64,000 nt of DNA from Terrimonas ginsenosidimutans (lineage in GTDB: Bacteria; Bacteroidota; Bacteroidia; Chitinophagales; Chitinophagaceae): positions 558,001 through 622,000 of the forward strand of contig NZ_JAKLTR010000002.1 of NCBI RefSeq assembly GCF_022012415.1, in the 5' to 3' direction. Positions 46,337-54,799 of the stretch are shown here, piece after piece (positions within the stretch are counted from its first letter, which is position 1; each line of letters opens with the position of its first letter). A model generated the notes under the pieces. That model did not search any database. It was not told the DNA's origin and was given only the letters and a program-made list of their open reading frames with translations. The position numbers and the translations under genes are program-made.

Positions 46337-48778
46337 TTATCTGCTTGCACGAATGATATCCGCAAACACTCCGCTCGCCGTAACTTCCGCACCGGCACCT
46401 GCGCCTTTCACGACCATTGGTTGCTCCGGGTATCGTTCTGTGTAGAAAAGAACGATATTGTCTTTCCCATACAAATGATAAAGGTTATGTGCAGGATCGA
46501 TGTGTTGTAATCCAACAGCTGCTTTGCCGTTGTTGAATGTTGCCACGAATTTTAATTTGCAACCTGCCTTGGCAGCATTATCAAACAGTGCTTTGAAATG
46601 TTTTTCTTCTTTGGCCATCGCGGCATAAAAATCAGCAACCGATCCCTGCATACAGGATTCCGGCATAAAACTTTCGTTGCTGATCTCATTCATTTCGATC
46701 TTCTCTCCTGCTTCGCGTGCAAGGATCATGATCTTGCGCATTACGTCTGTACCACTGAGATCAAGACGTGGATCAGGTTCTGTATACCCTTCGTCCTGCG
46801 CCTGTTTTACCACCTCAGCAAACGGGCGGCTGCCATCATAATTATTGAAGACGAAGTTCAGTGTTCCGCTCAACACCGCGTCGATCCGGTTCACACGATC
46901 ACCGCTTCTTAAAAGGTCATTTAACGTTCCAATGATCGGCAGTGCGGCTCCAACATTTGTTTCAAAAAGGAACTGGCAATTAAACTCATTGGCCAGATCT
47001 TTCAATCTTTTGTATTGTTCGTAAGCGGATGAAGCAGCGATCTTATTACATGCCACCACCGAAATGCTCTTTTGCAGCAGCTTATCGTATACAGCTGCTA
47101 CCTTATCATTGGCTGTTACATCCACAAAAATGGAATTCCGGAGATTGCGGCTGATAATACCTTCCACAAAACTTTCGAGACTGGCAGACTCACCATTTTC
47201 CAGTTCGCCTTTCCATTTCTCCAGGTTGATGCCCTCTTCTTTCAACAACATCTTACGGCTATTTGATACACCTACCAATCGCACCTGCAATTTCATTTGC
47301 TGCTGCAGGAAGCCAAGTTGTTTCTGAAGCTGGCCTAATAATTTTGCCCCTACATTCCCGGTACCTGCAATGAACAGGTTTACCTGCTTATAAGTCGTTT
47401 CAAAGAATTCTTCATGTAATACGTTGATCGCTTTGCGGACATCTTTGGTAGAGATAACGGCAGAGATATTCTTTTCGGATGAACCCTGTGCGATCGCACG
47501 GATATTCACGCCATTCTTACCCATTGCGCTGAACATACGGCCACTGATCCCCGGGTGGCTTTTCATATTCTCACCAACAAGAGCTGCAACGGACAATTCG
47601 TTTTCGATGGTCAGCGGCTCCACTTTCTGTAAGGTGATCTCATTGGCAAATGCAGCATCAACTACCTGCTTTGCCAGCGCCGCCGCGCTGGAATCAACCG
47701 CCACGCAGATCGAGTGTTCGGAGGAGCTTTGCGTGATCAGGATCACGTTGATCCGCTCATTGCTCAATGCTTCGAAAAGACGTTTGGAAAATCCCGGGAT
47801 CCCGATCATTCCACTTCCTTCCAGGCTTAACAGAGCGATATTATTGATACTCGAGATACCTCTTACAATGTTTCCGGTCTTAGAAGCTGCTGCTTCTATC
47901 AGCGTGCCCTCGTCCTGCGGGGCAAATGTATTCTTGATCCATACAGGGATACGCTTGTTCATCACAGGTTGTATCGTTGGCGGATAGATCACTTTTGCGC
48001 CGAAGTGCGACAGTTCCATTGCTTCCTGGTAAGAAATGCGCGGAATGATGCGCGCGTTGGCGGTAAGCCTCGGATCAGCCGTCATCATCCCGCTCACATC
48101 TGTCCAGATCTCCAGGTTTACAGCATCAACACAGGCTGCCAGGATCGCTGCGGTATAATCGGAGCCACCGCGCCCGAGCGTTGTGGTGATCCCCTTTTTA
48201 TCTGCGGAGATAAACCCGGGCAACAGGAACAGACCCGCCTCAGAAGAAGAAAAGTACTGCCTGACCTTTTCAGCCGTTGCAGTAAAGTCTACTTCCGCAG
48301 CCGTATAATTTGAATTGGTAATGATCAGTTCGCGGCTGTCCTTCCAGGCAACCTCTACCCCATTTGATAAGATTGTTTCTGCAATAATGCGGGAGGATAG
48401 CCATTCGCCATAGCTGGCGATCCTGTCCTTTGACCGGGTGGTCAGTTCCCGCAGCAGGTAGATCCCGCTGCAGATGTCTTCGAGTTCATTACAACTTTTC
48501 TTTACCAAGCTGAGCAACTGGCTTTGCTGTGCAACCGGAATAAGTTGCTTTACTGCTTCAAGATGCCGTTGCTCCACTACCGCCAGTTTTTCTTTATAGG
48601 AATCATCGCCTTCTGCCGCTAATGAAGACGCGGATAAGAGCAGATCCGTGACACCTCCCAGTGCTGATACAACTACGATCGTTTTATCTTTTTGCTTTGC
48701 TGCTGTAACGATGCTGACAACCTTTCTGATATTTTCCGCATTGGCTACGGAAGTTCCGCCAAACTTTAAGACCTGCAT
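46337..48778 (-). CDS. thrA: Bifunctional aspartokinase / homoserine dehydrogenase
   Basis: Fusion enzyme that carries out the first and third steps toward threonine. 813 residues. Aspartokinase (1-290) opens with KFGGTSVANAENIRK; two ACT regulatory units (about 310-450) follow, usually the site of threonine feedback inhibition; the homoserine dehydrogenase begins at IAGTGNVGAKLLGQL (about residue 467) and includes TLNFVFNNYDGSRPF, EPDPRLDLSGTDVMRKI and the NAD(P)-binding region. It is the first gene of thrABC. Directly upstream lies a leader coding a Thr/Ile-rich peptide (48875-48913), so transcription or translation is probably tuned by charged tRNA-Thr and tRNA-Ile. Confidence 0.96.
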   Translation of the reverse strand: MQVLKFGGTSVANAENIRKVVSIVTAAKQKDKTIVVVSALGGVTDLLLSASSLAAEGDDSYKEKLAVVEQRHLEAVKQLIPVAQQSQLLSLVKKSCNELEDICSGIYLLRELTTRSKDRIASYGEWLSSRIIAETILSNGVEVAWKDSRELIITNSNYTAAEVDFTATAEKVRQYFSSSEAGLFLLPGFISADKKGITTTLGRGGSDYTAAILAACVDAVNLEIWTDVSGMMTADPRLTANARIIPRISYQEAMELSHFGAKVIYPPTIQPVMNKRIPVWIKNTFAPQDEGTLIEAAASKTGNIVRGISSINNIALLSLEGSGMIGIPGFSKRLFEALSNERINVILITQSSSEHSICVAVDSSAAALAKQVVDAAFANEITLQKVEPLTIENELSVAALVGENMKSHPGISGRMFSAMGKNGVNIRAIAQGSSEKNISAVISTKDVRKAINVLHEEFFETTYKQVNLFIAGTGNVGAKLLGQLQKQLGFLQQQMKLQVRLVGVSNSRKMLLKEEGINLEKWKGELENGESASLESFVEGIISRNLRNSIFVDVTANDKVAAVYDKLLQKSISVVACNKIAASSAYEQYKRLKDLANEFNCQFLFETNVGAALPIIGTLNDLLRSGDRVNRIDAVLSGTLNFVFNNYDGSRPFAEVVKQAQDEGYTEPDPRLDLSGTDVMRKIMILAREAGEKIEMNEISNESFMPESCMQGSVADFYAAMAKEEKHFKALFDNAAKAGCKLKFVATFNNGKAAVGLQHIDPAHNLYHLYGKDNIVLFYTERYPEQPMVVKGAGAGAEVTASGVFADIIRASR

Positions 48779-48990
48779 GGATCTGTATTTAAATGATAAT
48801 TGATAGAATGAGAGCGATTCTCTTTGGTATTCAGCCCTGTGGGGCCCTGGGGTAGTATGGTAAATTAATCCGCGTTAGCGGATTGTTGTAATCGTTGTAA
48901 TAATAGCCATCATTGCAACAGGAGCCGTTGCAAAAGAAGAAGAGATGATATGGTTATTATTTCCTACCAAAATGCTGATGCAATATAAAT
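48779..48990 (-). promoter_or_regulatory. thr operon leader region
   Basis: Minus-strand leader before thrA. A TATATTGC box (48980-48987) is a possible -7 element. Then a stem (48913-48919 with 48927-48933, TTGCAAC/GTTGCAA) brackets the leader peptide's first ATG, a second stem AATCCGC/GCGGATT (about 48866-48883) overlaps its stop, and a GC-rich bulged stem (about 48834-48852) lies closer to thrA. No T-run terminator is present. Confidence 0.55.
48875..48913 (-). CDS. thrL: Threonine/isoleucine leader peptide, 12 aa
   Basis: Reads MMAIITTITTIR then TAA. Four Thr and four Ile codons among the last nine residues, positioned 96 bases before the thrA ATG, the same design as E. coli thrL (a run of Thr and Ile codons ahead of thrA). 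The frame is open further upstream back to a TGA but has no other ATG, so either of the paired ATGs is the start. The symbol is used by analogy of position and composition, not homology. Confidence 0.7.
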   Translation of the reverse strand: MMAIITTITTIR

Positions 48991-49004
48991 GAAAAAGTCA
49001 AATA

Positions 49005-49106
49005 AAGTCAAAATTCAAAAGTAAAAATTAAAAAAAGCACCATAATGATAGATAATCTCTACCGTTCAGGGTGCTTTTTTTAATTTTTACTTTTGAATTT
49101 TGACTT
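49005..49106. repeat. Word-repeat inverted element B2, 37-bp perfect arms
   Basis: Arms 49005-49041 and 49070-49106 are identical inverted copies of 37 bases ending in GCACC/GGTGC at the loop, separated by 28 bases. It begins one base after murQ's stop in transcription order and precedes the thr leader, so it can end murQ transcription, but the arms are far longer than a terminator needs. Confidence 0.9.
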
Positions 49107-49107
49107 C

Positions 49108-49923
49108 TTACTTCGTAACTGACTCCGCGGCCTTTTTAACGCTGCCATGCTTTACCAGGAGTTCTTTTGCTTTTTCATAATCACTCCAGTTCAGTCTTTC
49201 CATCAGCATCTTTACTCCACGATCGATCAGCTTCTCATTGGTAAGCTGCATGTTCACCATCTTATTATCTTCCACCCTGCCGAGTTGGATCATGGCGGAT
49301 GTCGAGATCATATTTAATACAAGCTTCTGCGCGGTACCGCTTTTCATCCGGGTGCTGCCGGTTACAAATTCGGGGCCTACCACCACTTCGATCGGAAAAT
49401 CCGCTGCAGCGCTTACCGGGGAATCAGGGTTGCAGGAAATGCTGCCGGTGATGATTCCCTTCTTGCGGCATTCGTCCAATGCCCCGATCACATACGGAGT
49501 AGTACCACTTGCCGCAATGCCGATCACCACATCTTTATCTGATACATTATATGCCTGCAGATCTTTCCAGCCCTGCTCACGATCATCTTCCGCAAATTCA
49601 ATTGCCGTAGTAATCGCCTTGTCGCCACCAGCAATAACGGCGATCACCAGGCCATAGGGAACGCCGTATGTGGGCGGACATTCACTTGCATCAACTACCG
49701 CAAGTCTTCCGCTCGTGCCTGCGCCAATGTAAAACAAGCGGCCACCCATCAACATCTTATCGCTAACTACTTCTGTAAGTTTCTCGATCTGGGGAATAGC
49801 TGCTTCAACTGCAGCGGGAACGGTCTGATCTTCTTTATTAATATTATCCAATAAAGTTCTTACACTCATTTTTTCAAGATGACGGTAAGGACTATCCTGC
49901 TCTGTGAATTTTTCGAATGCCAT
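49108..49923 (-). CDS. murQ: N-acetylmuramic acid 6-phosphate etherase
   Basis: Cleaves the lactyl ether of MurNAc-6-phosphate to give GlcNAc-6-phosphate, a wall-recycling step. 271 residues, slightly shorter than the 298 of E. coli. It is an SIS-fold protein: IGAGTSGRLAVVDASECPPTYG is the sugar-phosphate site, with the catalytic glutamate in ASEC; IAASGTTPYVIGALDECRKKG and MKSGTAQKLVLNMIST are further family blocks. Cytoplasmic. It lies nine bases after the hexosamine kinase gene, with which it forms an operon. Confidence 0.94.
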   Translation of the reverse strand: MAFEKFTEQDSPYRHLEKMSVRTLLDNINKEDQTVPAAVEAAIPQIEKLTEVVSDKMLMGGRLFYIGAGTSGRLAVVDASECPPTYGVPYGLVIAVIAGGDKAITTAIEFAEDDREQGWKDLQAYNVSDKDVVIGIAASGTTPYVIGALDECRKKGIITGSISCNPDSPVSAAADFPIEVVVGPEFVTGSTRMKSGTAQKLVLNMISTSAMIQLGRVEDNKMVNMQLTNEKLIDRGVKMLMERLNWSDYEKAKELLVKHGSVKKAAESVTK

Positions 49924-49932
49924 GTATCTCTT

Positions 49933-50778
49933 TTAACTATGATAATCTATCAGCCCACTCATAGGCTTCTTTATTACTGTTCCTAATTCAAATTCATAAC
50001 TATGGCAAAGCTGGGCCAGCACGTCACGGAAACCAAATGCCACGCTGCCCACAAAGTTCACCGGATGCGACCATATTTCCCGGTATTTACACAAATGATT
50101 GAAGAAAAAATCATTCAACCCATCTTCAATAATGTTCTCGATCATGTAATGGTTGCGGTTTTCTGCAAGAAATTTTGCAAAACCAGCCAGGTAACGGTTC
50201 GGTAAGGGTTTTTTATAAACGTTTTCGAGGATCTCTTTCGCATTGGTCATGTATGTCAGATCAAAACGGCCACGCAGCTCTTCGTCAAATGTGCCGTACA
50301 GATAATACTGTATTACTTTTTTACCCAAATAGGCACCGCTACCTTCATCACCCAATACATAGCCCAGCCCCGGACTGTTCTTCATGATCTTTTTACCATT
50401 ATAAAAACAGGAATTTGATCCGGTGCCGAGGATCGCCGCCACACCTTTGCCGTCTCCACAAAGTGAGCGCGCCGCTGCAAGCATATCATGCGTCACTTCC
50501 AGTGATGTTGCCTCAGGAAAAACCTTGCGCAATGCTTTTTTTACGATCGCCACATTATCCGGATTGGAGCAACCCGTTCCATAATAATAGATCTCATCGA
50601 CACTTACATTCTTAAGCTTTGACCGGAGTTCTTTCTGCAATAGTTCCTGAATTTGCTCGCCGCTCAGAAAGTAGGGACTGATGCCCTGTGTGATCACTGT
50701 TTTTACTTTACCGGAGCCTACCAGGGTCCATTCTGATTTGGTAGCACCACAGTCTGAAATTAATTTGACAGAAGGCAT
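49933..50778 (-). CDS. BadF/BadG-type N-acetylhexosamine kinase
   Basis: A 281-residue ASKHA-fold kinase of the BadF/BadG/BcrA/BcrD family to which N-acetylglucosamine kinases belong. Phosphate-1 loop DCGATKSEWTLV, sugar site DGKGVAAILGTGSNSCFYNGK, and GLGYVLGDEGSGAYLGKKVI are present. Beside murQ it most probably phosphorylates GlcNAc, MurNAc or anhydro-sugar released from peptidoglycan. In E. coli anhMurNAc is handled by AnmK, a different family member, so the precise substrate is inferred. First gene of the two-gene operon. Confidence 0.85.
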   Translation of the reverse strand: MPSVKLISDCGATKSEWTLVGSGKVKTVITQGISPYFLSGEQIQELLQKELRSKLKNVSVDEIYYYGTGCSNPDNVAIVKKALRKVFPEATSLEVTHDMLAAARSLCGDGKGVAAILGTGSNSCFYNGKKIMKNSPGLGYVLGDEGSGAYLGKKVIQYYLYGTFDEELRGRFDLTYMTNAKEILENVYKKPLPNRYLAGFAKFLAENRNHYMIENIIEDGLNDFFFNHLCKYREIWSHPVNFVGSVAFGFRDVLAQLCHSYEFELGTVIKKPMSGLIDYHS

Positions 50779-50939
50779 GATTTGAGTTTAGGTTCCCGTT
50801 TATCGCTGGATGCTAGAGCGTAAGAAGGTTATTGGGAAATGTTTAACAAGGGAATAACCTTCAAACAGGGTGCCCGCAAAAGCCGGCAATCCATAAACAA
50901 TAAACTTTGTCTATTTTGCGCCAAATTTCAGCAAAATAA

Positions 50940-52532
50940 ATGATGGGAAATAAAAAATTACAGGTTTGGTTACCACTTCTCTTTTCGGTTGTATTGATAG
51001 CAGGGATGTTTTTCGGTTACAAATTGAATAAAGGCGGCAATTCCAAAGGTTTTTTCAAAACAAGCAGGCCCACTTCGCTCCAGGAAGCGCTGGACCTGAT
51101 CCGTTCAAAATATGTTGACCCAGTAAGCCTGGATTCTCTCCAGGGCGGGGCTATCCAGGAAATGATGACTGAGCTTGACCCTCACTCTGTGTATTTTCCT
51201 CCGGTTGAATCCAAAGAAGCCATTGAAGATCTTCAGGGCAATTTCGATGGTATCGGTGTTGAGTTCAATGTGTTTACTGACACCGTTAACGTGACTTACG
51301 TTTTACCTGGCGGACCCAGTGACGTAGCCGGCCTGAGGATCGGTGATAAGATCGTTGCCGTGAACGATTCCTCGCTTGTTGGAGCCGGAGTCACCAATTC
51401 GAAGATCCGCGAATTTATCAGGGGTAAAAGCGGTTCCTCCGCCGTATTGACCATCGTACGTGATGCAAAAGTTCAAAAGGTAAATGTAAAACGTGGCAGC
51501 ATCCCTGTACCATCCGTGGACGCCGCTTACATGATCAACGCAAAAACAGGTTATATCAAGCTCAATAAATTCACCGCTACCAGCTACGAAGAGTTCATGC
51601 AGGCACTTGAAGATCTCCAGAAACAGGGCATGAACGAGCTGATCTACGACCTCCGCGGCAATGGCGGTGGTTTTATGAATGAAGCGATTGACATGGCTGA
51701 TGAATTTCTTGATGGTGATAAACTCATCGTATATACAGAAGGGGTGAACAGCAAGAAGAGAGAATACCGTGCAAAACGCCCGGGGCTGTTTGAAAAAGGT
51801 AAACTGGTCATATTGATCGACGAACTGTCTGCCAGCGCAAGTGAAGTGTTGGCGGGTGCATTGCAGGACTGGGACCGGGCAACCATCATCGGCCGCCGCA
51901 GCTTTGGAAAAGGTCTTGTACAGGAGCAGTATGAATTGAGCGATGGCTCTGCTATTCGTCTCACTGTTGCCCGCTACTACTCTCCTCTTGGCAGAAGCAT
52001 CCAGCGTCCCTATGACAAAGGTAAAAAAGTGTACATGGAAGAAATATCCGAGCGGTATTACAATGGAGAAGTACTTTACGCAGATTCCAACAAAGTCAAT
52101 CATGGTAAAGAATATAAAACCCCCTCGGGCCATATCGTATACGGTGGCGGCGGCATCATGCCGGATTATTTTGTTCCCATCGATACATCAACCTATCCTG
52201 TAAGCATCAACCGCATTTTCACAAGCGGCAGTATCAACAGCTTTGTATATTCTTATTACCTGAAGAATCGCCCTGTGATCGATCAATATAAAAATGCCAC
52301 TGACTACGCACAGCATTTTAATCAATCCAGCCAGATGTGGAATGAGTTTGTGCAGCATGCTGCCTCTAAAGACTCTGTCAATCTCTCCACCTTAAATGCC
52401 AAACAACAACAGACACTACAGCGTCGCCTGGAAGCATTTCTTGGTCGTTTCCGCTGGAGGAACAACGGCTATTACCAGGTGTTGAACCATGATGATGCGG
52501 TGATCGCGAAAGCAATGGAAATGGTAAAGTAG
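50940..52532 (+). CDS. C-terminal processing peptidase (S41, CtpA)
   Basis: A 530-residue periplasmic protease that trims C-termini of exported proteins. Signal anchor VWLPLLFSVVLIAGMFFGY (about residues 10-28), PDZ domain (about 95-180, with the GGPSDVAGLRIGD loop) that binds the substrate tail, then the S41 domain with the Ser/Lys pair carried by DELSASASEVLAGALQDW and SFGKGLVQ. ATG at 50940 or 50943. A TATTTTGCG box 29 bases upstream suits the promoter. No target can be named from the neighbourhood. Confidence 0.92.
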   Translation: MMGNKKLQVWLPLLFSVVLIAGMFFGYKLNKGGNSKGFFKTSRPTSLQEALDLIRSKYVDPVSLDSLQGGAIQEMMTELDPHSVYFPPVESKEAIEDLQGNFDGIGVEFNVFTDTVNVTYVLPGGPSDVAGLRIGDKIVAVNDSSLVGAGVTNSKIREFIRGKSGSSAVLTIVRDAKVQKVNVKRGSIPVPSVDAAYMINAKTGYIKLNKFTATSYEEFMQALEDLQKQGMNELIYDLRGNGGGFMNEAIDMADEFLDGDKLIVYTEGVNSKKREYRAKRPGLFEKGKLVILIDELSASASEVLAGALQDWDRATIIGRRSFGKGLVQEQYELSDGSAIRLTVARYYSPLGRSIQRPYDKGKKVYMEEISERYYNGEVLYADSNKVNHGKEYKTPSGHIVYGGGGIMPDYFVPIDTSTYPVSINRIFTSGSINSFVYSYYLKNRPVIDQYKNATDYAQHFNQSSQMWNEFVQHAASKDSVNLSTLNAKQQQTLQRRLEAFLGRFRWRNNGYYQVLNHDDAVIAKAMEMVK

Positions 52533-52614
52533 ACCGACCGGGTAAGGATCACGAACGACAGATCGCAGGCTGCTGCCGTGCATCGGATAAACGGAGCAAC
52601 TATCATATTACATA

Positions 52615-52660
52615 AAACGAGAGCCGGAATTCCTTATAAAGAAATTCCGGCTCTCGTTTA
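52615..52660. terminator. Bidirectional terminator, 17-bp stem
   Basis: AAACGAGAGCCGGAATT pairs perfectly with AATTCCGGCTCTCGTTT across a short loop. It sits between convergent ctpA and the DUF6249-like gene and ends in A/T runs on both sides. Confidence 0.9.
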
Positions 52661-52677
52661 TTTATTTCCAGTACTCT

Positions 52678-53097
52678 TTAGAGAACGGTGCCACGATCTA
52701 TGGTATCTCTGTCCTCTTTGCCCCATCTTCTTTCCCGTTTAGCCTCATTCTCATCCCACCATTTCTTCTCTACTTTATACGAACCAAAGAGGCCCAGTCC
52801 GCCGCCGATAGCGATCAGTGAGAAGTAAATAGCCGCATTGCCATCATCGTGTCTCGCACTCGGCATGATAAAATGATCAGCCAGGTATGCGAGGAAAAGA
52901 CCCGCACCCGCACCTATCAGCAACAATCCCCATTTCAGGTTTTTATATGGAACCGGACGATCCGCCAGCTCCTTGGGATTCATCCCTTTTTCGATCATCG
53001 CGAGATTCTCCCGCTTATACATATAGACGATTCCGAAGATCAGTAAAAAGAAGCTCAGTGGGATCAGTATCGCGACGAGCATTTCTGTGCCTTGCAT
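52678..53097 (-). CDS. DUF6249-like membrane protein, 139 aa
   Basis: Three membrane spans: MLVAILIPLSFFLLIFGIVYMY at the start, WGLLLIGAGAGLFLAYLADHF (about 55-75) and AAIYFSLIAIGGGLGLFGSY (about 88-107), followed by a charged cytoplasmic tail with KWWDENEAKRERRW. Between spans 1 and 2 is MIEKGMNPKEL, a conserved turn of DUF6249. The family is common in Bacteroidota and often found near sigma-factor/anti-sigma genes; here it is divergent from an ECF sigma factor. Function unknown. Confidence 0.78.
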   Translation of the reverse strand: MQGTEMLVAILIPLSFFLLIFGIVYMYKRENLAMIEKGMNPKELADRPVPYKNLKWGLLLIGAGAGLFLAYLADHFIMPSARHDDGNAAIYFSLIAIGGGLGLFGSYKVEKKWWDENEAKRERRWGKEDRDTIDRGTVL

Positions 53098-53245
53098 AAC
53101 TTGTTATTTATTATTCTTTTAATGTTGTTCTGCTCTCTTTGACTACGGTTGTTCCAACCAGGTTACAGCCATCGAAAACTTTTTTTAAAACCGGTTCTGG
53201 AATATAGGACTACGGCTTAAAGCGGGAGGTTACAGATAAAGTCTA

Positions 53246-53393
53246 AAGTAAAAGATCAAAAGTGAAAAATCAGCGATCAGATGGTGTTGCCCGAGGGCTG
53301 CACTAAAAGGCAAGTCCTGGTAAGATGCCCGGGGTGTCAATATGAGTAGTTAACTAACAATCCAATAGATTTTCTACTTTTGACCTTATACTT
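53246..53393. repeat. Word-repeat inverted element B3
   Basis: AAGTAAAAGATCAAAAGTG-type arm (53246-53271) faces an inverted arm at 53368-53393 with about 22 of 26 positions pairing. It lies in the divergent gap between the DUF6249-like gene and the ECF sigma factor. Confidence 0.7.
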
Positions 53394-53449
53394 GTTACTT
53401 TTTACTTTACCTGTAACCAAACTCCCTCTCCCGTAGTCTAACCTGTTGT

Positions 53450-54031
53450 ATGTCGACCGGACAAAATGATAATGAACTCATTAGCAACGTGCTGGGGGGA
53501 GATCAGCAGGCTTACGCCGTGCTGGTGGACCGCTATAAAAGTTATGTGTTTACCCTCGCGCTTCGCTTTACGAAGAACCGGGAAGACGCAGAAGAAGTCT
53601 CGCAGGATATATTTATTAAAGCATATCGCGCGCTGGCTGATTTCAGGGGAGCATCCAAGTTCAGCACCTGGCTTTATACCATTGTGAACACCACCTGTAT
53701 CACATTTTTGAGAAAGAAAAGACTGGAAGTGTATTCGCTGGATAATGAGAATGTGTTTGAAGTGGCAGACAGCCAGGATTCCGGTTTGAGGGCAAACCTG
53801 GTAGAACAAAAATCAAGGGTGAATATGGTGAACCAGGCAATTTCCCTGCTAAGCAGCGATGATGCGGAAATAATAACCTTATTCTATAAAGCCGAACAAT
53901 CGCTTGACGAAATAGCCAAAGTGCTGGGGATTGAAACGAACGCTGTGAAAGTACGCCTGCATCGTGCCAGAACAAGATTAAGAGAGAAAATGCAAAAGCA
54001 CTTTGCAGCGGAAGTAAATGACCTGAACTGA
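53450..54031 (+). CDS. ECF RNA polymerase sigma factor
   Basis: A 193-residue extracytoplasmic-function sigma factor. Sigma-2 region (about 10-80) includes RFTKNREDAEEVSQDIFIKAYRALADFRG and STWLYTIVNTTCITFLRKK, which recognise the -10 element and core polymerase; sigma-4 (about 130-180) contains LSLDEIAKVLG-like EQSLDEIAKVLGIETNAVKVRLHRARTRLREKM for the -35 element. It directs a small regulon in response to envelope signals, and the next gene 17 bases downstream encodes its likely membrane anti-sigma factor. Confidence 0.94.
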   Translation: MSTGQNDNELISNVLGGDQQAYAVLVDRYKSYVFTLALRFTKNREDAEEVSQDIFIKAYRALADFRGASKFSTWLYTIVNTTCITFLRKKRLEVYSLDNENVFEVADSQDSGLRANLVEQKSRVNMVNQAISLLSSDDAEIITLFYKAEQSLDEIAKVLGIETNAVKVRLHRARTRLREKMQKHFAAEVNDLN

Positions 54032-54048
54032 TCTTAAATTGAAAAGAT

Positions 54049-54561
54049 ATGAGTGAACAACTGACAATGGAGGAACGTCTTTGGGAATATATAGACGGAA
54101 TGTCTACACCCGAAGAAAAGACGGTGATCGATCAACTGATCGAGGCAAATGCCGAATGGCGTGCAAAATATGGTGAACTGCTCGAAGCGCACCAGCTCAT
54201 GTTCTCCTCCGAACTGGAAGAGCCATCCATGCGGTTTACAAAAAATATCATGGAAGAAATTGCAGTGCTGCAGATCGCTCCAGCTGCTAAAAGTTATATC
54301 AACAAAAAGATCATCTGGGGTATCGCGATATTCTTTATCACGATTATCGCTGGCTTCCTCATCTATGGCATCGGACAGGTGAAATGGAGCAGCGGATCAG
54401 ATGGAACAAAGATACCTGTCGACTTTAGCAAGATCGATCTCAGCCCGATGTTCAACAATACCTATATCAACATATTCATGATGCTGAATGTAGTGCTCGG
54501 GCTGTTCCTTTTTGATCGCTATTTGGCGAGCAAACGCAGAGAACGGCATAAAGAAGCTTGA
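54049..54561 (+). CDS. Putative membrane anti-sigma factor
   Basis: A 170-residue protein with a cytoplasmic N-terminal third of acidic helices (MEERLWEYIDGMSTPEEKTVIDQLIEANAEWRAKYGELLEAHQLM), a shape shared by many anti-sigma N-termini, then two membrane spans: IIWGIAIFFITIIAGFLIYGI (about 86-106) and FNNTYINIFMMLNVVLGLFLFDR. No zinc (HXXXCXXC) motif is present, unlike ZAS-type anti-sigmas. Position directly after the ECF gene is the main basis. Shares one terminator with it. Confidence 0.72.
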   Translation: MSEQLTMEERLWEYIDGMSTPEEKTVIDQLIEANAEWRAKYGELLEAHQLMFSSELEEPSMRFTKNIMEEIAVLQIAPAAKSYINKKIIWGIAIFFITIIAGFLIYGIGQVKWSSGSDGTKIPVDFSKIDLSPMFNNTYINIFMMLNVVLGLFLFDRYLASKRRERHKEA

Positions 54562-54584
54562 TGATGCAGATCATTAAGTCCGGT

Positions 54585-54616
54585 CGGGCCTCCTTTTACA
54601 GGGAGGCCCTTTTCTT
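54585..54616 (+). terminator. Terminator of the sigma/anti-sigma operon
   Basis: GGGCCTCC (54586-54593) pairs with GGGAGGCCC (54601-54609), followed by TTTTCTTT. Confidence 0.9.
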
Positions 54617-54799
54617 TAGGAATACTGCAAAAAGTAGCTTCCCGTCTCACCGGTAAAATTTAAACCGGACACGGCAAGACGGGCAGGATTCTTATTTTCG
54701 CGAAGCGTTCTTCATTTGTTTCTGTAGAATCAACTGCTTTCGCAACAGTTCATTCAACACACAGGACAACCATTTACTTTTTGTCTGTAAGTTTATCCA

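Noticed and set aside
48779-48877. Classical terminator in the thr leader
   Set aside because: The GC-rich stem at about 48834-48852 is bulged and lacks a T run, so ordinary attenuation by Rho-independent termination is not supported.
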